DNA from: Prorocentrum cordatum
Taxonomy: Eukaryota > Sar > Dinophyceae > Prorocentrales > Prorocentraceae
Assembly: GCA_963575745.1 (NCBI GenBank)
Contig: CAUYUJ010010446.1
Location: 1,061,089-1,121,088, forward strand
DNA: 60,000 bases
Reading direction: 5' to 3'
This document shows positions 1-9,205 of the stretch, in pieces; position 1 is the first letter of the stretch, and each line of letters begins with the position of its first letter. The position numbers and the translations under genes were made by a program. A model generated the notes under the pieces. It had not been told where the DNA came from. It ran no database searches and worked only from the letters and a program-made list of their open reading frames with translations.

Positions 1-595
1 GGGACGTGATGAGTGAGGATGTGAGGATTGTAATGATGGCCTTCAGCTTGAAAGACGCCATGCCCTCAAACACCAAGTGGGGCGGCAGGTCGATGGTCAC
101 CGCCTGGGCCTTCATCTCGAGGGTCGCCTGGTCGTCGTCGTCCACCACGCGCACAATCCACGCCGGGCACGGGCACTCATTGTTCACGGTGCCCACCGCG
201 TCGGCGACGCAGTACACTCCGAAGGTGGTGTCGTCCTGGCTATCAGGCGCAGTGACCTTGATGGCGGCCACTGGGAAGGAGCGGCCTGCGGGCGGCCTTG
301 TCAAGGTCACGGGGCCGCAGAAGCACGTCGAGAAGCCCGAGTCCAAGGCGACGGTCATCGATGGCTTCTCGTGCTCCTTGGCCAAGTTCGGCTTCGCCTT
401 CGCCTTCGCCTTAGCCGCCGGCGCCGGCGCCGCCCATCCCATGCGCGTGCTGCCGAATGGCGCCACCGCCCTGGCACTGAACGACCTACTGTAGAGCTCC
501 GCCTCCACGAGCATCAGGAACTGCTTGATCCACCACGCCGGCGGGAAGCGACTCATGTCGAAGGTGATCGCGGCGCCCGCTATATCATCAGACAT
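1..595 (-). CDS. Hypothetical protein, N-terminal part, cut by the window edge
   Basis: A minus-strand frame opens with an ATG at 595-593 and stays open to base 1, so at least 198 codons are present and the 3' end is outside the window. The product begins MSDDIAGAAITFDMSRF and continues with an aromatic/hydrophobic stretch (PPAWWIKQFLMLVEAELY). An Ala/Lys linker (AKAKAKAK) follows, then a mixed, folded-looking segment with several cysteines. I do not recognise the family. The balanced composition, unlike the Arg/Pro-rich shadow frames on the other strand, is the main reason to call it coding. It lies about 100 bases downstream of the stop of the next minus-strand gene, so the two could be tandem genes or parts of one transcription unit. 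Confidence 0.55.
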   Translation of the reverse strand, partial: MSDDIAGAAITFDMSRFPPAWWIKQFLMLVEAELYSRSFSARAVAPFGSTRMGWAAPAPAAKAKAKAKPNLAKEHEKPSMTVALDSGFSTCFCGPVTLTRPPAGRSFPVAAIKVTAPDSQDDTTFGVYCVADAVGTVNNECPCPAWIVRVVDDDDQATLEMKAQAVTIDLPPHLVFEGMASFKLKAIITILTSSLITS

Positions 596-694
596 GTTCA
601 CCGATCGGGAGGAGAAGGGGGGAACTCATTCATGTTCTCCTTCCCTCCTGCTCCTCATCATCATCCTCCGAGAGTCTCCGCATCAATATCATCA

Positions 695-3600
695 TCATTC
701 TCCTCCTGAGTCTGAGCCCCCCTCACGTGCGGCCCTCCTCCCCTCCTCCTCAACTCCTCCTCGTCGTCCGCTCCACCTCCAGCATCCCTCGCCGAACCCC
801 CCACTTCCTCCGCCCCGCCGCGCCGTGTCCAGGTTGATGGGGCTGCCGGCGGCGAGCGACATGGCCCGCTCGTCCATGTACCTGCAGCAGGCGGCGGCAA
901 CGGCGCAGACGAGAGGACGAAAGGAAGAGGAAGGGTGTGCGAGGAGAAACGACGGTCGGCCCGGCAGACGGCGGACGGTCGACATTGACATCGGCGGTTC
1001 AGGCGGTCGACGGTCGGGATAGGGGGTGAGGGAGAGAAGGGGGGAGGAGGATGACTGGGCGGGGGGTATTGGATGGACCGCCGGCGGCACGCGTACACGC
1101 CCTGCAGCATCGCCAGCGGGTGCGGCGGCTGCTCGGTGGTCATCTGCTGCTGCACGACATGGAAGGACTGCGGCTGCTGCTGCGTCTGCGCCTGAAACGT
1201 CGGCGCCTGCGACGACTCGCCCGACGGAGACGGCGCAGATGACGTGGGAGTACCGGGCACCCTGCGCGACTCCACGAGCCCGCGCAAGGTAGAGTCGGGG
1301 TCGGCGCCGATGTAGAGAGCGACCAGGTACTCTGTATACACCGACGCCCAGTCGCTGTAGGGCAAGACGGGGTCCACGTCGCGCAGGCCGTCCAAGTTAT
1401 CAAGGCGGCCCTTCAAGACCTCCAGCTTGATAGTGGGAGCAGTCCCCTGGGCCGCACCTCCCATGCCTGTGGCATCGTGGAACATCTCCTGCACGTCCAA
1501 GACGTCAGTCAAGAGAAGCTTGGCGTACGTTGCCCTGAGACGCGCGAACGTGATCAGCGTGGGCGTGTCCTTGAAGTACTTCATGACCACGCCGGGCAGT
1601 TGAGACGTCTGGCGCACGTACCTGACGGCAAGCTGCCCGATACCAAGCATGGCCTCCGAGATCTCAGCCATCAAGATATCTTTCACCAGGCCGAGAAGGT
1701 GCGCAACGAATGGACCAGCATCATCCGACCGTGACTTGTCGGCGAGAAGCTGCCCCTGGGACTCGCCAAGAAGATCGAACATCCGCTTGTTGATGGACCT
1801 GTGCGCTGGGTGCAGCTTGGCCGGCGCGGTCAGCTTGTTCGCCATCAGGAAACGATCGAGCTCAGCGCCTGCTGCAGCGATCGCGGACTCCAGGCGCATG
1901 AGGGCGGTGGACTCGTCACATGTGGCCGATGGCTGAGGTTCGGGCGCGCTCTGCCCGTCCTTTTCGGCATCCCACTCGAGCACGTCGGACGCCGTCGTCG
2001 TAGACGAGTTGCCAAGCTGGAGATTGCACGCAGAGGAAGCAGCGACGTCGCGCAGCTTACATCTGAGCTCGGACCACTTCGCGTACTTAACCTGACCAAG
2101 CTGGACGACCTTGGCCAAACAGAACTCCAGCCCCATGGACATCAGCGAACGGAAAATCGCCCACTTCCCATCGTCGTCGAGATCGGCGTCAGACATGGCC
2201 GAGATGAGGCACAGGGCGGCGTCGACCACCCAGATCTTCTGCATCTCAAGGTCTGTGAGCGACTCCACTGGCGGCCTGCCAGCAGGGGCGACCTTGGGCT
2301 TCTTGGCAGGCGGTGGATTCTCGCCCTGCGCCTCGAGTTCGGCGGCATTCACGGCTGCCTTCTGGGCGTCGGCCTTGGCAGTTTCAGCGGCAAGCTGGGT
2401 CTTCTCTGCGAGCTGATTGGCTCTCCTGTATGACACGCCACACTCGATGTCCACAGAGAGCCACTTACACATGTCGATCTGCGATTCATCGAAGAGCCAC
2501 GGCTTGGACCGCCCGGGCAGCCCTGCTGTCGGAACTATGAATTCCACCGCCACCTTCCAGATCTCCGCAATGAGCTCCATGGACACCCCGCTGCGGACCT
2601 CGGAACTGAACAATGCGACCGACACGGCGTGAAGATTGAACACCACTGCGGCGTTGGAGAAGCGCTCTTCCGTGAACTTGCAGTACTTACCCAGAAACTC
2701 CACGGTCCAAGTGAGCAGCTGGTGGCGCTTCAGCGTGCCCAAGAGTGCCTGGCGGGCCCCACGCACACCCCGCCCAGTACCGTCGCCCCCTCCCCCCCAC
2801 CCTGCCTCTCCCACAGGGGGGGGAGGGGGGGCGGAACGCTCCAGATGACCCAGGGGCCCGGGCGCGACGGTGGCGGCGACGAGGTAAGTGGGAGGGGGCG
2901 ACGGCGGTGGGCGGCGATGCGTTTGCGCAGACGCTGCCTTGCACGCCTTGATATCGTTCTCGCTGCTGAACCTGCGAGTCGCAGTAGTGGCGTACTTGGC
3001 GGAGGCATACTCCCACAAAGAAGCGTACGGCGTGTCGGTCAACTTGGTCGCCTTGAAGTCAGTGTTGAGTTTTTTGCACCAGTCGAACAGCTGGATCACC
3101 GTGAAACTTGATCCTGAGTGCCAATGGTTATGCCAGTTCACTAGCCAGTCAACAACGTCGCGCGGAGTCTCCGCGTTGAAGCAAGTGACATTCGGCAGCC
3201 CCTTCTGCAAGCTCAACTTGATGCAGGGATTTACGATGTAGTCATTGTCCGGGCCTGGCTCATCCTCGAACTCGTTGGCCTTGCGCTCCATGTCGACGGC
3301 AAGGTAGAAGGCCCGCGTGAGCGTGCCGTACGTGAGCACCTGCAGCGGGAACTCGCCAGACGTGTGGAGAGTGCACCGCGGTTCCCCGCGCGCGCCTGGG
3401 ACGTTCCCGAACTCGGCGACCTTCTCGGCGTACTCCTGCACGACCTGATCTTGTTTGCGCTCGTTCTGGATGTGCGGGACCATGGTCTTGTCCCCATGGA
3501 ATCGTACCAAAGCACAGTGATCCCGCGCTTGCCGGGGACGGTGTAGACGTTGAACACGGCATCCTGGAGCGCGACCCCCTTCAGCCCAGGGAATCTCATC

Positions 3601-3977
3601 TCGATGGACTCGCAGGGTTTGTACAGGTGGCTGTGCATGTCAACGGCGTCACCCACCTGGACTGGCACGGGCGCGACGGCCCGCGGCTCGGCGTCACGCG
3701 CGCCAGCGTTGGGCCCGCCCCCTGGCTCGTCGCAGCGGGGCGCATCGGTGCCATTGCCGATGCCCTTGCCCCGGCGACCGCCGCGGCCCGCCTGTCCCCT
3801 ACCACGCCCGCGGCCGCCGCGGCCGCCGCCGCCGGCAAACGCCGATCCTGCTGGCCCTGGCGCGGCGCGGGGCGCAGAAGCACCGGGCTGGCCCTGGATG
3901 TCCGAGTCCGAGCAGCTGTCATCCATGCGCCGATCCTTCGCCTGGGCCTTGGATGCTGCGGGGGCGGCGCGGCGCAT
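695..3977 (-). CDS. Hypothetical RGG-rich protein, three exons, one apparent frameshift
   Basis: The start is the ATG at 3977. Exons are 3977-2938, 2748-1097 and 881-695, with stop TGA at 697-695. The first ~100 residues are Gly/Arg-rich (GRGGRGRGRGQAGRGGRRGKG), resembling RGG RNA-binding tails. The remainder is a mixed, helical-looking sequence with no motif that I recognise, and a Gln-rich stretch near the C-terminus. Intron 1 (2749-2937) is GC-AG and joins codons in phase 0. Intron 2 (882-1096) is GT-AG and joins in phase 2, restoring the frame into YMDERAMSLAAG. Around 3492-3495 (four C on the plus strand) the frame shifts by one base: YDSMG in one frame continues as DKTMVPHIQ in the next, so either one base is missing from the assembly or the copy is broken. 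The last exon is low-complexity after about 25 residues, so its true end is uncertain. Confidence 0.6.
882..1096 (-). other. GT-AG intron
   Basis: On the minus strand exon 2 ends GGCGT and the intron starts GTACGCG. It ends CTGCTGCAG before GTACATGG. Both junctions carry GTAC, a four-base direct repeat. Removing 215 nt restores an open frame (phase 2) into YMDERAMSLAAG. Confidence 0.5.
2749..2937 (-). other. GC-AG intron with internal inverted repeat (introner-like)
   Basis: Read on the minus strand, the intron starts GCAGCG after AAG and ends CGCCAG before GCACTC. It is 189 nt long, a multiple of three, which is why the reading frame runs through it. The flanks share AGGCA, like a short target-site duplication. 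A perfect 15-bp inverted repeat sits near both ends (plus strand 2780-2794 and 2890-2904). On the plus strand GAGGTAAGTG at 2881-2890 looks like a donor for an intron in the opposite orientation. These are hallmarks described for dinoflagellate introners, but no second copy was identified here. Confidence 0.55.
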
Positions 3978-4045
3978 AGCTGGAAGCGTGGCCCGGGGCA
4001 GAAGCGCGCGAAGCTAGACGGCGTGCACAACGCGAAAGACGCAAG

Positions 4046-4066
4046 CTTGAGCCGTACGGGCCACGG
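4046..4066 (-). promoter_or_regulatory. Possible relic spliced leader
   Basis: The minus strand reads CCGTGGCCCGTACGGCTCAAG. It matches 16 of 21 bases of the dinoflagellate SL (CCGTAGCCATTTTGGCTCAAG), with the 3' eight bases (GGCTCAAG) exact. It sits 69-89 bases upstream of the ATG at 3977. Such relics arise when trans-spliced mRNAs are reverse-transcribed back into the genome. A 16/21 match can occur by chance in 60 kb, so position is the main support. Confidence 0.35.
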
Positions 4067-5404
4067 GAATGCGGGGAGGGCACGGGGACACCTGTGACAC
4101 AGCGTGCGGCTGGTAGGCTGGCTGTCGGACTCGCAATGTCGGGCTGGCGATGCGAGTGCCATGGGCCATGGGGCAATGGACACTGGGGCAACACAGCGCA
4201 ACACATAGCACGGCCGACGCCGACGACGACGACGGCAGACGGGGCGGGCGAGGAGGAGGAGGAGGGCGAGGAAGAGGAGGAGGAGGATGAGGAGGAGGAG
4301 GAGGCTGAGGAGGAGGACGAGGAGGAGGAGGAGGAGGAGGAGGAGGAGGAGGACAGGGCGCTGGACGGCGATAGTGAAGCGACGGCGCTAGATATCGGTG
4401 ACGGCGACGGGACGGGCGGCGGCGACGCCGTCGCGTGTCGTGCAGCCCCAGGCGCCGGCGCCGCCGCCGCCACCGAGCTCCGCGGGCAGCTCCGGCAGCA
4501 GCGCCGCCGCCCTTGCGGCGCGGGAGCGGGGGGGGGGCGAGGTCGTCCGTCGTCGCTGCCGTCGCTGCCGATGTCATGATGTCCAGCGTCGTCGTCAGTC
4601 GCCGATCTCAACGCTGCCGTCTCTGGCAGTCGCCGACGCAGCTCGACGCCGTCTCCCGCCGTCGACGCCGCATGCCAATGCCGATGTCCAGGCGGCGGAT
4701 GGAGCGCGGGCAGACGGAGGGTGAGACGGAGAGGGCGGGTGAGCGAGGGAGGGGGAGGGGGCGTCCAACGTCCAACAACAACAGTGATGATAATGACATG
4801 GGTGCGCACTCGCGGTCGCATGGCCTCGGAATCTCGAGTCGCCCCCAGCGACATGAAGCAGCATGCGTGCGACCCCGCAAGGGGCTCTGAGAGGGGCGAG
4901 CCTGAATAAGCGGCAGCGTCGTATATTGCACACGAGCTCCGGTCGGAAGAAAGCTTCACAAAGTGACCGCGGGCCCGAGCCCCGCCGAAGACCGAGACTG
5001 AGACTGACAGTCTCCGAGTCTCCGAGACTGAAACTGGACGCGCCCCGCGGAGGCACCGAGATACGCAATCAAAGCCAAGGTGCCAGGCGGCGCGGGCCCG
5101 AAACAGGCCCTCGGGACCCCCGGGCAGACTTGGATTCCGTCGGTCTGGTCTCGGTCCGATCGGGGCCTGGAGCACGTTGGACACGCAGGAGCCCCGCGGC
5201 AAGCCAGAACCCCCCCGCCCCACCCCCCAGCCTATCCCAATACAGTGTCCTCTCAACTCCTCCCAACTCCAATGCCAATGTCCTCGCCATCTAACTACTG
5301 CGATGTGCCTATCATGTAGCACACGCGCTCTACGAATTAATGGCTGGGCTGACAGACAAAGCACAGTCCCACCAGGCCGATCTGACAATGCGAGTACACG
5401 GCCC
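4067..5404. other. Intergenic, with (GAG/GGA)n repeat at 4245-4353
   Basis: No convincing gene was found. It contains a near-perfect GGA/GAG trinucleotide run at about 4245-4353. The rest is GC-rich sequence with long but low-quality reading frames on both strands (Ser-, Glu- or Pro-runs depending on frame). A run of short GAGACTGA-type repeats lies near 4995-5035. Confidence 0.5.
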
Positions 5405-8400
5405 TCACTCTGAATCTGGCCAGCTCATGGCACTGGCAATGGATCGCAAGCCATCCACCTGGTCGACCCGCGTAACGAACCCCAAGAGGTAGAGCAGGTG
5501 GACGCCCACAACGTTGACGTTCATGGAGTTCCCCGCCTGCATAAGGATGGCGTTGCGACTCCTTCCAGCGCCACCCTCGCGAGCGATGGCGAAGCTGCAG
5601 AGGCGCCGCGGCACGCCCGAACGCGGCGTAGCGAGCTCGGGCCTCACCGGGAACCCCTGGGCAACGAGAAGTTCCATGGGGGTCATCCAACGCTCGCTCC
5701 CCGACACGTAGTGCAACGACGGGTTCGAAATGATCGAGTAGAGAACCTCCGGACATGATGAGACGCCCCTGGACCCGCACTGACTGTTCTGAATGAGGCA
5801 ATGCACGCAGCCTGCCTCGCCCCTAGCCGCGGACTTCTCCTCGTAGGACGTCAGGTTATCCAACTCCCACGGCGAAAGGCTGCTGCGGAACGCCCCGGGC
5901 GCGCTGGCGACGATCTCCATGCAGGACTCCAGTGTGATAGCAGGGTCGTGTGACTGACTCGACTTGCGACGACGGGCCCAATAAACCTCGCCCGCCTGCT
6001 CGGCATCGTCGGCGATGAGGAACGCTCTGAAGGTGCAGCGGCGGCGCCTGTGGAACAGCCTGATGACATTATCGAGGGTGCAACGAGTGTCAATCACGTG
6101 AGCCTTGTGCAGCAAGATCGTCCAGCGCCGCTGGCGGCGCACCGGCCATCCGAGGTCCGTGGGTTCGAGGATGTGGCTGACAATGCAGTAGATGTGCCCC
6201 AGAGTGCGCTCCAGCACCTGCAGGTCAAAGCGGTGCGAGTTTTCATGCACGATGCACGCCTCCTGCATCTTGATCCTCATCGCGATCCAGACGGCCAAGA
6301 CGGATGACGTCTTCCCCTCGTCTCGCTCACGGGCACCTCCCGGGCACCAGTCGATGCACGGCGTGCCGCCGATGTGCAGCTTGCCTGTGGGGTGTCGACA
6401 GCGACCGCCGCAGATACGACACTTCGCCACCAGGTGCACGCATCCCGGCTTCTTGATGATCGATTCAAACGTGCTGAACGGGATCCTCTGAGAGTTAAGA
6501 ATCTGCTGGCGTAGGCTAGGGTTCCAAAAGTCCTCAATGTCGCAGAACATGTGCTCTGGCGCGGGCCTGGAAGGCGCATCTAGCTCCAGCTCGCGATTGC
6601 ACTCCTCCAGCAGCTCCGTCGACGCCAAATGGCGCATCGGATCAAGACGGCCCGCGTGGTGGCCCACCATGTCATTGAGCGTAGCGCCAATGACGTTCGC
6701 AGCCGTCCCCGGAGCGTCCACGCCTGAAAACGCCGTGGTGTACGTTGTGTCTTCGAAGGCCTTGTGGATGTCCAGCAAGATGCGTCGCCCGCAGGCCCGC
6801 GCAAGGCTGGATAGGGCATCGTGCGCCCAACTCATGAGGTCGTCGAGCGACCGCACCACGTGCGGGCGCGGCCCTGCCAGTGGCCCCATGCCGACCCCCG
6901 CGTCGCTGAAGGAGCTCCAGGTGCATGGCTGCGGCGGCAAAGGAGCGCCCACATCGCCCAGGAGTCTCGCCCCCCCCGGGCGGAGCGCTGTCGGGAGGTT
7001 GACCGACAGCGCCGCGCGGCCGGCTGCTTCGGCCGGGGGCGCGGCGGGGCTGTTAGCGGGAGCCGCCGCGGCCTCCGTCGCGACGGCCGCGTTCTCCGAG
7101 GCGCCCGTCATCGCGTCGCCGACTGGCTGCGGCGGCCCCGCGCTCTCGGCTGCTGCGTCAGGGGGCGCTGCGGGGCGGCGGTCAGCGGGGGCGGGGGGCG
7201 CCGCCGCGGTGGCCGCAGCGGTCGCGGTCTCCAAATCGCCCGCTGACGAGGGGCCAACTGGACGCGGCGGCTCCGCGCTCTCGGCCGCTGCGGCTGCGGG
7301 CGCTGCTGCGGGGCAGTCAGCGGGGGCGGCCGCCGCCGCGGCGGTCGCAGCGACCGCGGTCTCCGAGTCGCCCGGCGTCGGGGGGCTGACTGGTCGCGGC
7401 GGCTCCGCGCTCTCGGCTGCTGCGGCGGTGGGCGCTGCTGCGGGGCAGTCAGCGTCGGTGAGGGCCACCGCCGCGGCGGCCGTAGCGGCCGCGGTCTCCG
7501 CGTCGCCCGTCGTCGGGGGGCCGACTGGACGCGGCGGCTCCGGGAGCTCCGCGCTCTCGGCTGCTGCAGCTGCGAGCGCTGCGGGGCAGTCAGCGGGGGC
7601 GACCGCCGCTACGGCGGCCGCGGCGGTCGCGGTCTCCGAGTCGCCCGTCGTCGCGAGGTCGACTGCCTGCGGCAACTCCGCGCTCTCGGCTGCTGCGGCT
7701 GCGGGGCGGTCAGTGTCAGTGGGGGTGGGGGGCGCCGCCGCGGCGGCCGCGGTCTCCGAGTCGCCCGTCGTCGGGGGCCCGACTGGGCGCGGCGGCCCCG
7801 CGCTCTCGGCTGCTGCGGCTGCGGGGCAGTCAGTCTCAGCGGGGCCAGCGGGGGCCGCCGCCGCGGTGGCCGCGGTCTCCGAGTCGCCAGTCGTCGGGGG
7901 GCTGACTGGTCGCGGCGGCCCCGCGCTTTCGGCTGCTTCGGCGGGGGGCGCTGCTGCGGGGCAGTCTGCGCAGTCAGTGTCAGTGGTGACCACCGCCGCG
8001 GCGGCCGTAGCGGCCGCGGACTCCGCGTCGCCCGTCGTCGGGGGGCCGACTGGACGCGGCGGCTCCGGGAGCTCCGCGCTCTCGGCTGCTACAGCTGCGA
8101 GCGCTGCGGGACAGTCAGCGGGGGCGACCGCCACCACGGCGGCCGCGGCGGTCGCAGTCCCCGAGTCGCCCGTCGTCGCGAGGTAGACTGCTTGCGGCAT
8201 CCCCGCGCTCTCGGCTGCTGCGGGCACGGGGCAGTCAGTGTCAGTGGGGGGCGCCGCCGCGGCGGCCGCGGTCCCCGAGTCGCCCGTCTTCGTGGGGGGG
8301 TCGACTGGAGTCGCTGGCGGCGCAAGGTCCTGGCTCGGCACGTGGGCCGATGCGACTGCGACGGGTGGTGCGTCGGCGGACGGCGACGGCTCCGCCGCGG

Positions 8401-9205
8401 TCTCAGTCTCCGGCGTTAACCTGGCAACGGCCGACTCTACGGCCGACATCGCTGCAGCCGGCGCTGGCACGTAGGGCTCGGCACTCGATGGATCGGGCAT
8501 GGGCGCGCCCGCTGGTGGCGCAGGCGTTGCATCTGCTTTGGCGCCCCATGCTGCGACTGCATCCGACGGTGCCTCTTGCGCCGCGCCGCAGCCAGCCGCC
8601 ACGGACGCCGCGGATGCGCCCGGAGGCGGCGGAGCTGGAGCTGCCAGCGTCGGCGGCAACCCAGGCGGATCAACATCCGTCGTGGCTGGCTGGGACTGGC
8701 GCGCAGCACCGTTCTCCGAGTCCTCCTCGGCCGAAGCCGGCCAGAGCTCGGCACCGATGGCCTCGATCTCGTCGAGCTCGGCGGCCGCGTCGCCACTCGG
8801 CGGGACCGCCGGTGGCAGCGCGCCCGACCCATGGGCCGATGCAAACTTTGCTCGTTTGCGTGCAAGGGCAGCCTCGGCCCGCGGATGCAGGCCGGGCGCG
8901 CCCGATGCGGCATCGACGCCGGCTGCGCCGTCAGCCGCGTCCGCCGCCGCCGCCTGAACGCCGACTGCCGCGCCCGCTGCAGTGCTCGACGCCGCCCGAC
9001 CGCCGCGCCGCCTCTTGGGCTGGCTGGCGCCCCCGGCGCCGGCGGCTGCATCGCGCGCCGACGCCGCTCGCTTGCCCATGGCCTTGGGCGCTGCCGCTGG
9101 CGCCTTGGCAAACGCGCGGATGCTGGCCGTCCCAGACGCATCAGCAGCTGTCAATTTGCCCATATCTGCAGGCGGGCCGCTGGGAGGCGGGCGCCGCGCG
9201 CCCAT
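5405..9205 (-). CDS. Cytosine-C5 DNA methyltransferase-like protein with Ala/Pro-rich repeats
   Basis: ATG at 9205 (a second in-frame ATG is at 9163) gives about 1,266 residues. The N-terminus is basic with a possible nuclear localisation signal (QPKRRRGGR). Residues ~270-730 are imperfect ~40-residue Ala/Pro repeats around PPRPVGPPTTGDSETA. The C-terminal third matches the C5-methyltransferase motif order: motif IV GGTPCIDWCPGG (Cys ~950), motif VI VHENSHRF (~988), motif VIII VRRQRRW (~1025), a target-recognition-like stretch, then WMTPMELLVAQGFP and motif X QAGNSMNVNVV (~1226). A Cys-pair segment (CRICGGRC) precedes motif IV. A classical motif I (FxGxGG) is not visible, so cofactor binding is doubtful or uses a diverged fold. 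I recall related proteins as a common dinoflagellate family. No frameshift or intron is needed. Methylation activity is not shown by the sequence. Confidence 0.8.
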   Translation of the reverse strand: MGARRPPPSGPPADMGKLTAADASGTASIRAFAKAPAAAPKAMGKRAASARDAAAGAGGASQPKRRRGGRAASSTAAGAAVGVQAAAADAADGAAGVDAASGAPGLHPRAEAALARKRAKFASAHGSGALPPAVPPSGDAAAELDEIEAIGAELWPASAEEDSENGAARQSQPATTDVDPPGLPPTLAAPAPPPPGASAASVAAGCGAAQEAPSDAVAAWGAKADATPAPPAGAPMPDPSSAEPYVPAPAAAMSAVESAVARLTPETETAAEPSPSADAPPVAVASAHVPSQDLAPPATPVDPPTKTGDSGTAAAAAAPPTDTDCPVPAAAESAGMPQAVYLATTGDSGTATAAAAVVAVAPADCPAALAAVAAESAELPEPPRPVGPPTTGDAESAAATAAAAVVTTDTDCADCPAAAPPAEAAESAGPPRPVSPPTTGDSETAATAAAAPAGPAETDCPAAAAAESAGPPRPVGPPTTGDSETAAAAAAPPTPTDTDRPAAAAAESAELPQAVDLATTGDSETATAAAAVAAVAPADCPAALAAAAAESAELPEPPRPVGPPTTGDAETAAATAAAAVALTDADCPAAAPTAAAAESAEPPRPVSPPTPGDSETAVAATAAAAAAPADCPAAAPAAAAAESAEPPRPVGPSSAGDLETATAAATAAAPPAPADRRPAAPPDAAAESAGPPQPVGDAMTGASENAAVATEAAAAPANSPAAPPAEAAGRAALSVNLPTALRPGGARLLGDVGAPLPPQPCTWSSFSDAGVGMGPLAGPRPHVVRSLDDLMSWAHDALSSLARACGRRILLDIHKAFEDTTYTTAFSGVDAPGTAANVIGATLNDMVGHHAGRLDPMRHLASTELLEECNRELELDAPSRPAPEHMFCDIEDFWNPSLRQQILNSQRIPFSTFESIIKKPGCVHLVAKCRICGGRCRHPTGKLHIGGTPCIDWCPGGARERDEGKTSSVLAVWIAMRIKMQEACIVHENSHRFDLQVLERTLGHIYCIVSHILEPTDLGWPVRRQRRWTILLHKAHVIDTRCTLDNVIRLFHRRRRCTFRAFLIADDAEQAGEVYWARRRKSSQSHDPAITLESCMEIVASAPGAFRSSLSPWELDNLTSYEEKSAARGEAGCVHCLIQNSQCGSRGVSSCPEVLYSIISNPSLHYVSGSERWMTPMELLVAQGFPVRPELATPRSGVPRRLCSFAIAREGGAGRSRNAILMQAGNSMNVNVVGVHLLYLLGFVTRVDQVDGLRSIASAMSWPDSE
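6990..8330 (-). repeat. Coding minisatellite of ~110-140-bp units
   Basis: About ten diverged tandem units inside the methyltransferase-like gene encode variants of ESAxPPRPVGPPTTGDSET followed by an Ala run and CPAA. Unit length varies because of the Ala run. Two longer blocks (near 7480-7720 and 8000-8200) are more alike to each other than to their neighbours, which suggests higher-order duplication. The plus strand is also open over this region, a composition artefact. Confidence 0.75.

Noticed and set aside
6537-8186. 549-codon plus-strand frame rich in Ala and Gly
   Set aside because: It is the antisense of the Ala/Pro repeats of the methyltransferase-like gene. GC-rich repeats keep both strands open, and the minus frame leads into clear motifs.
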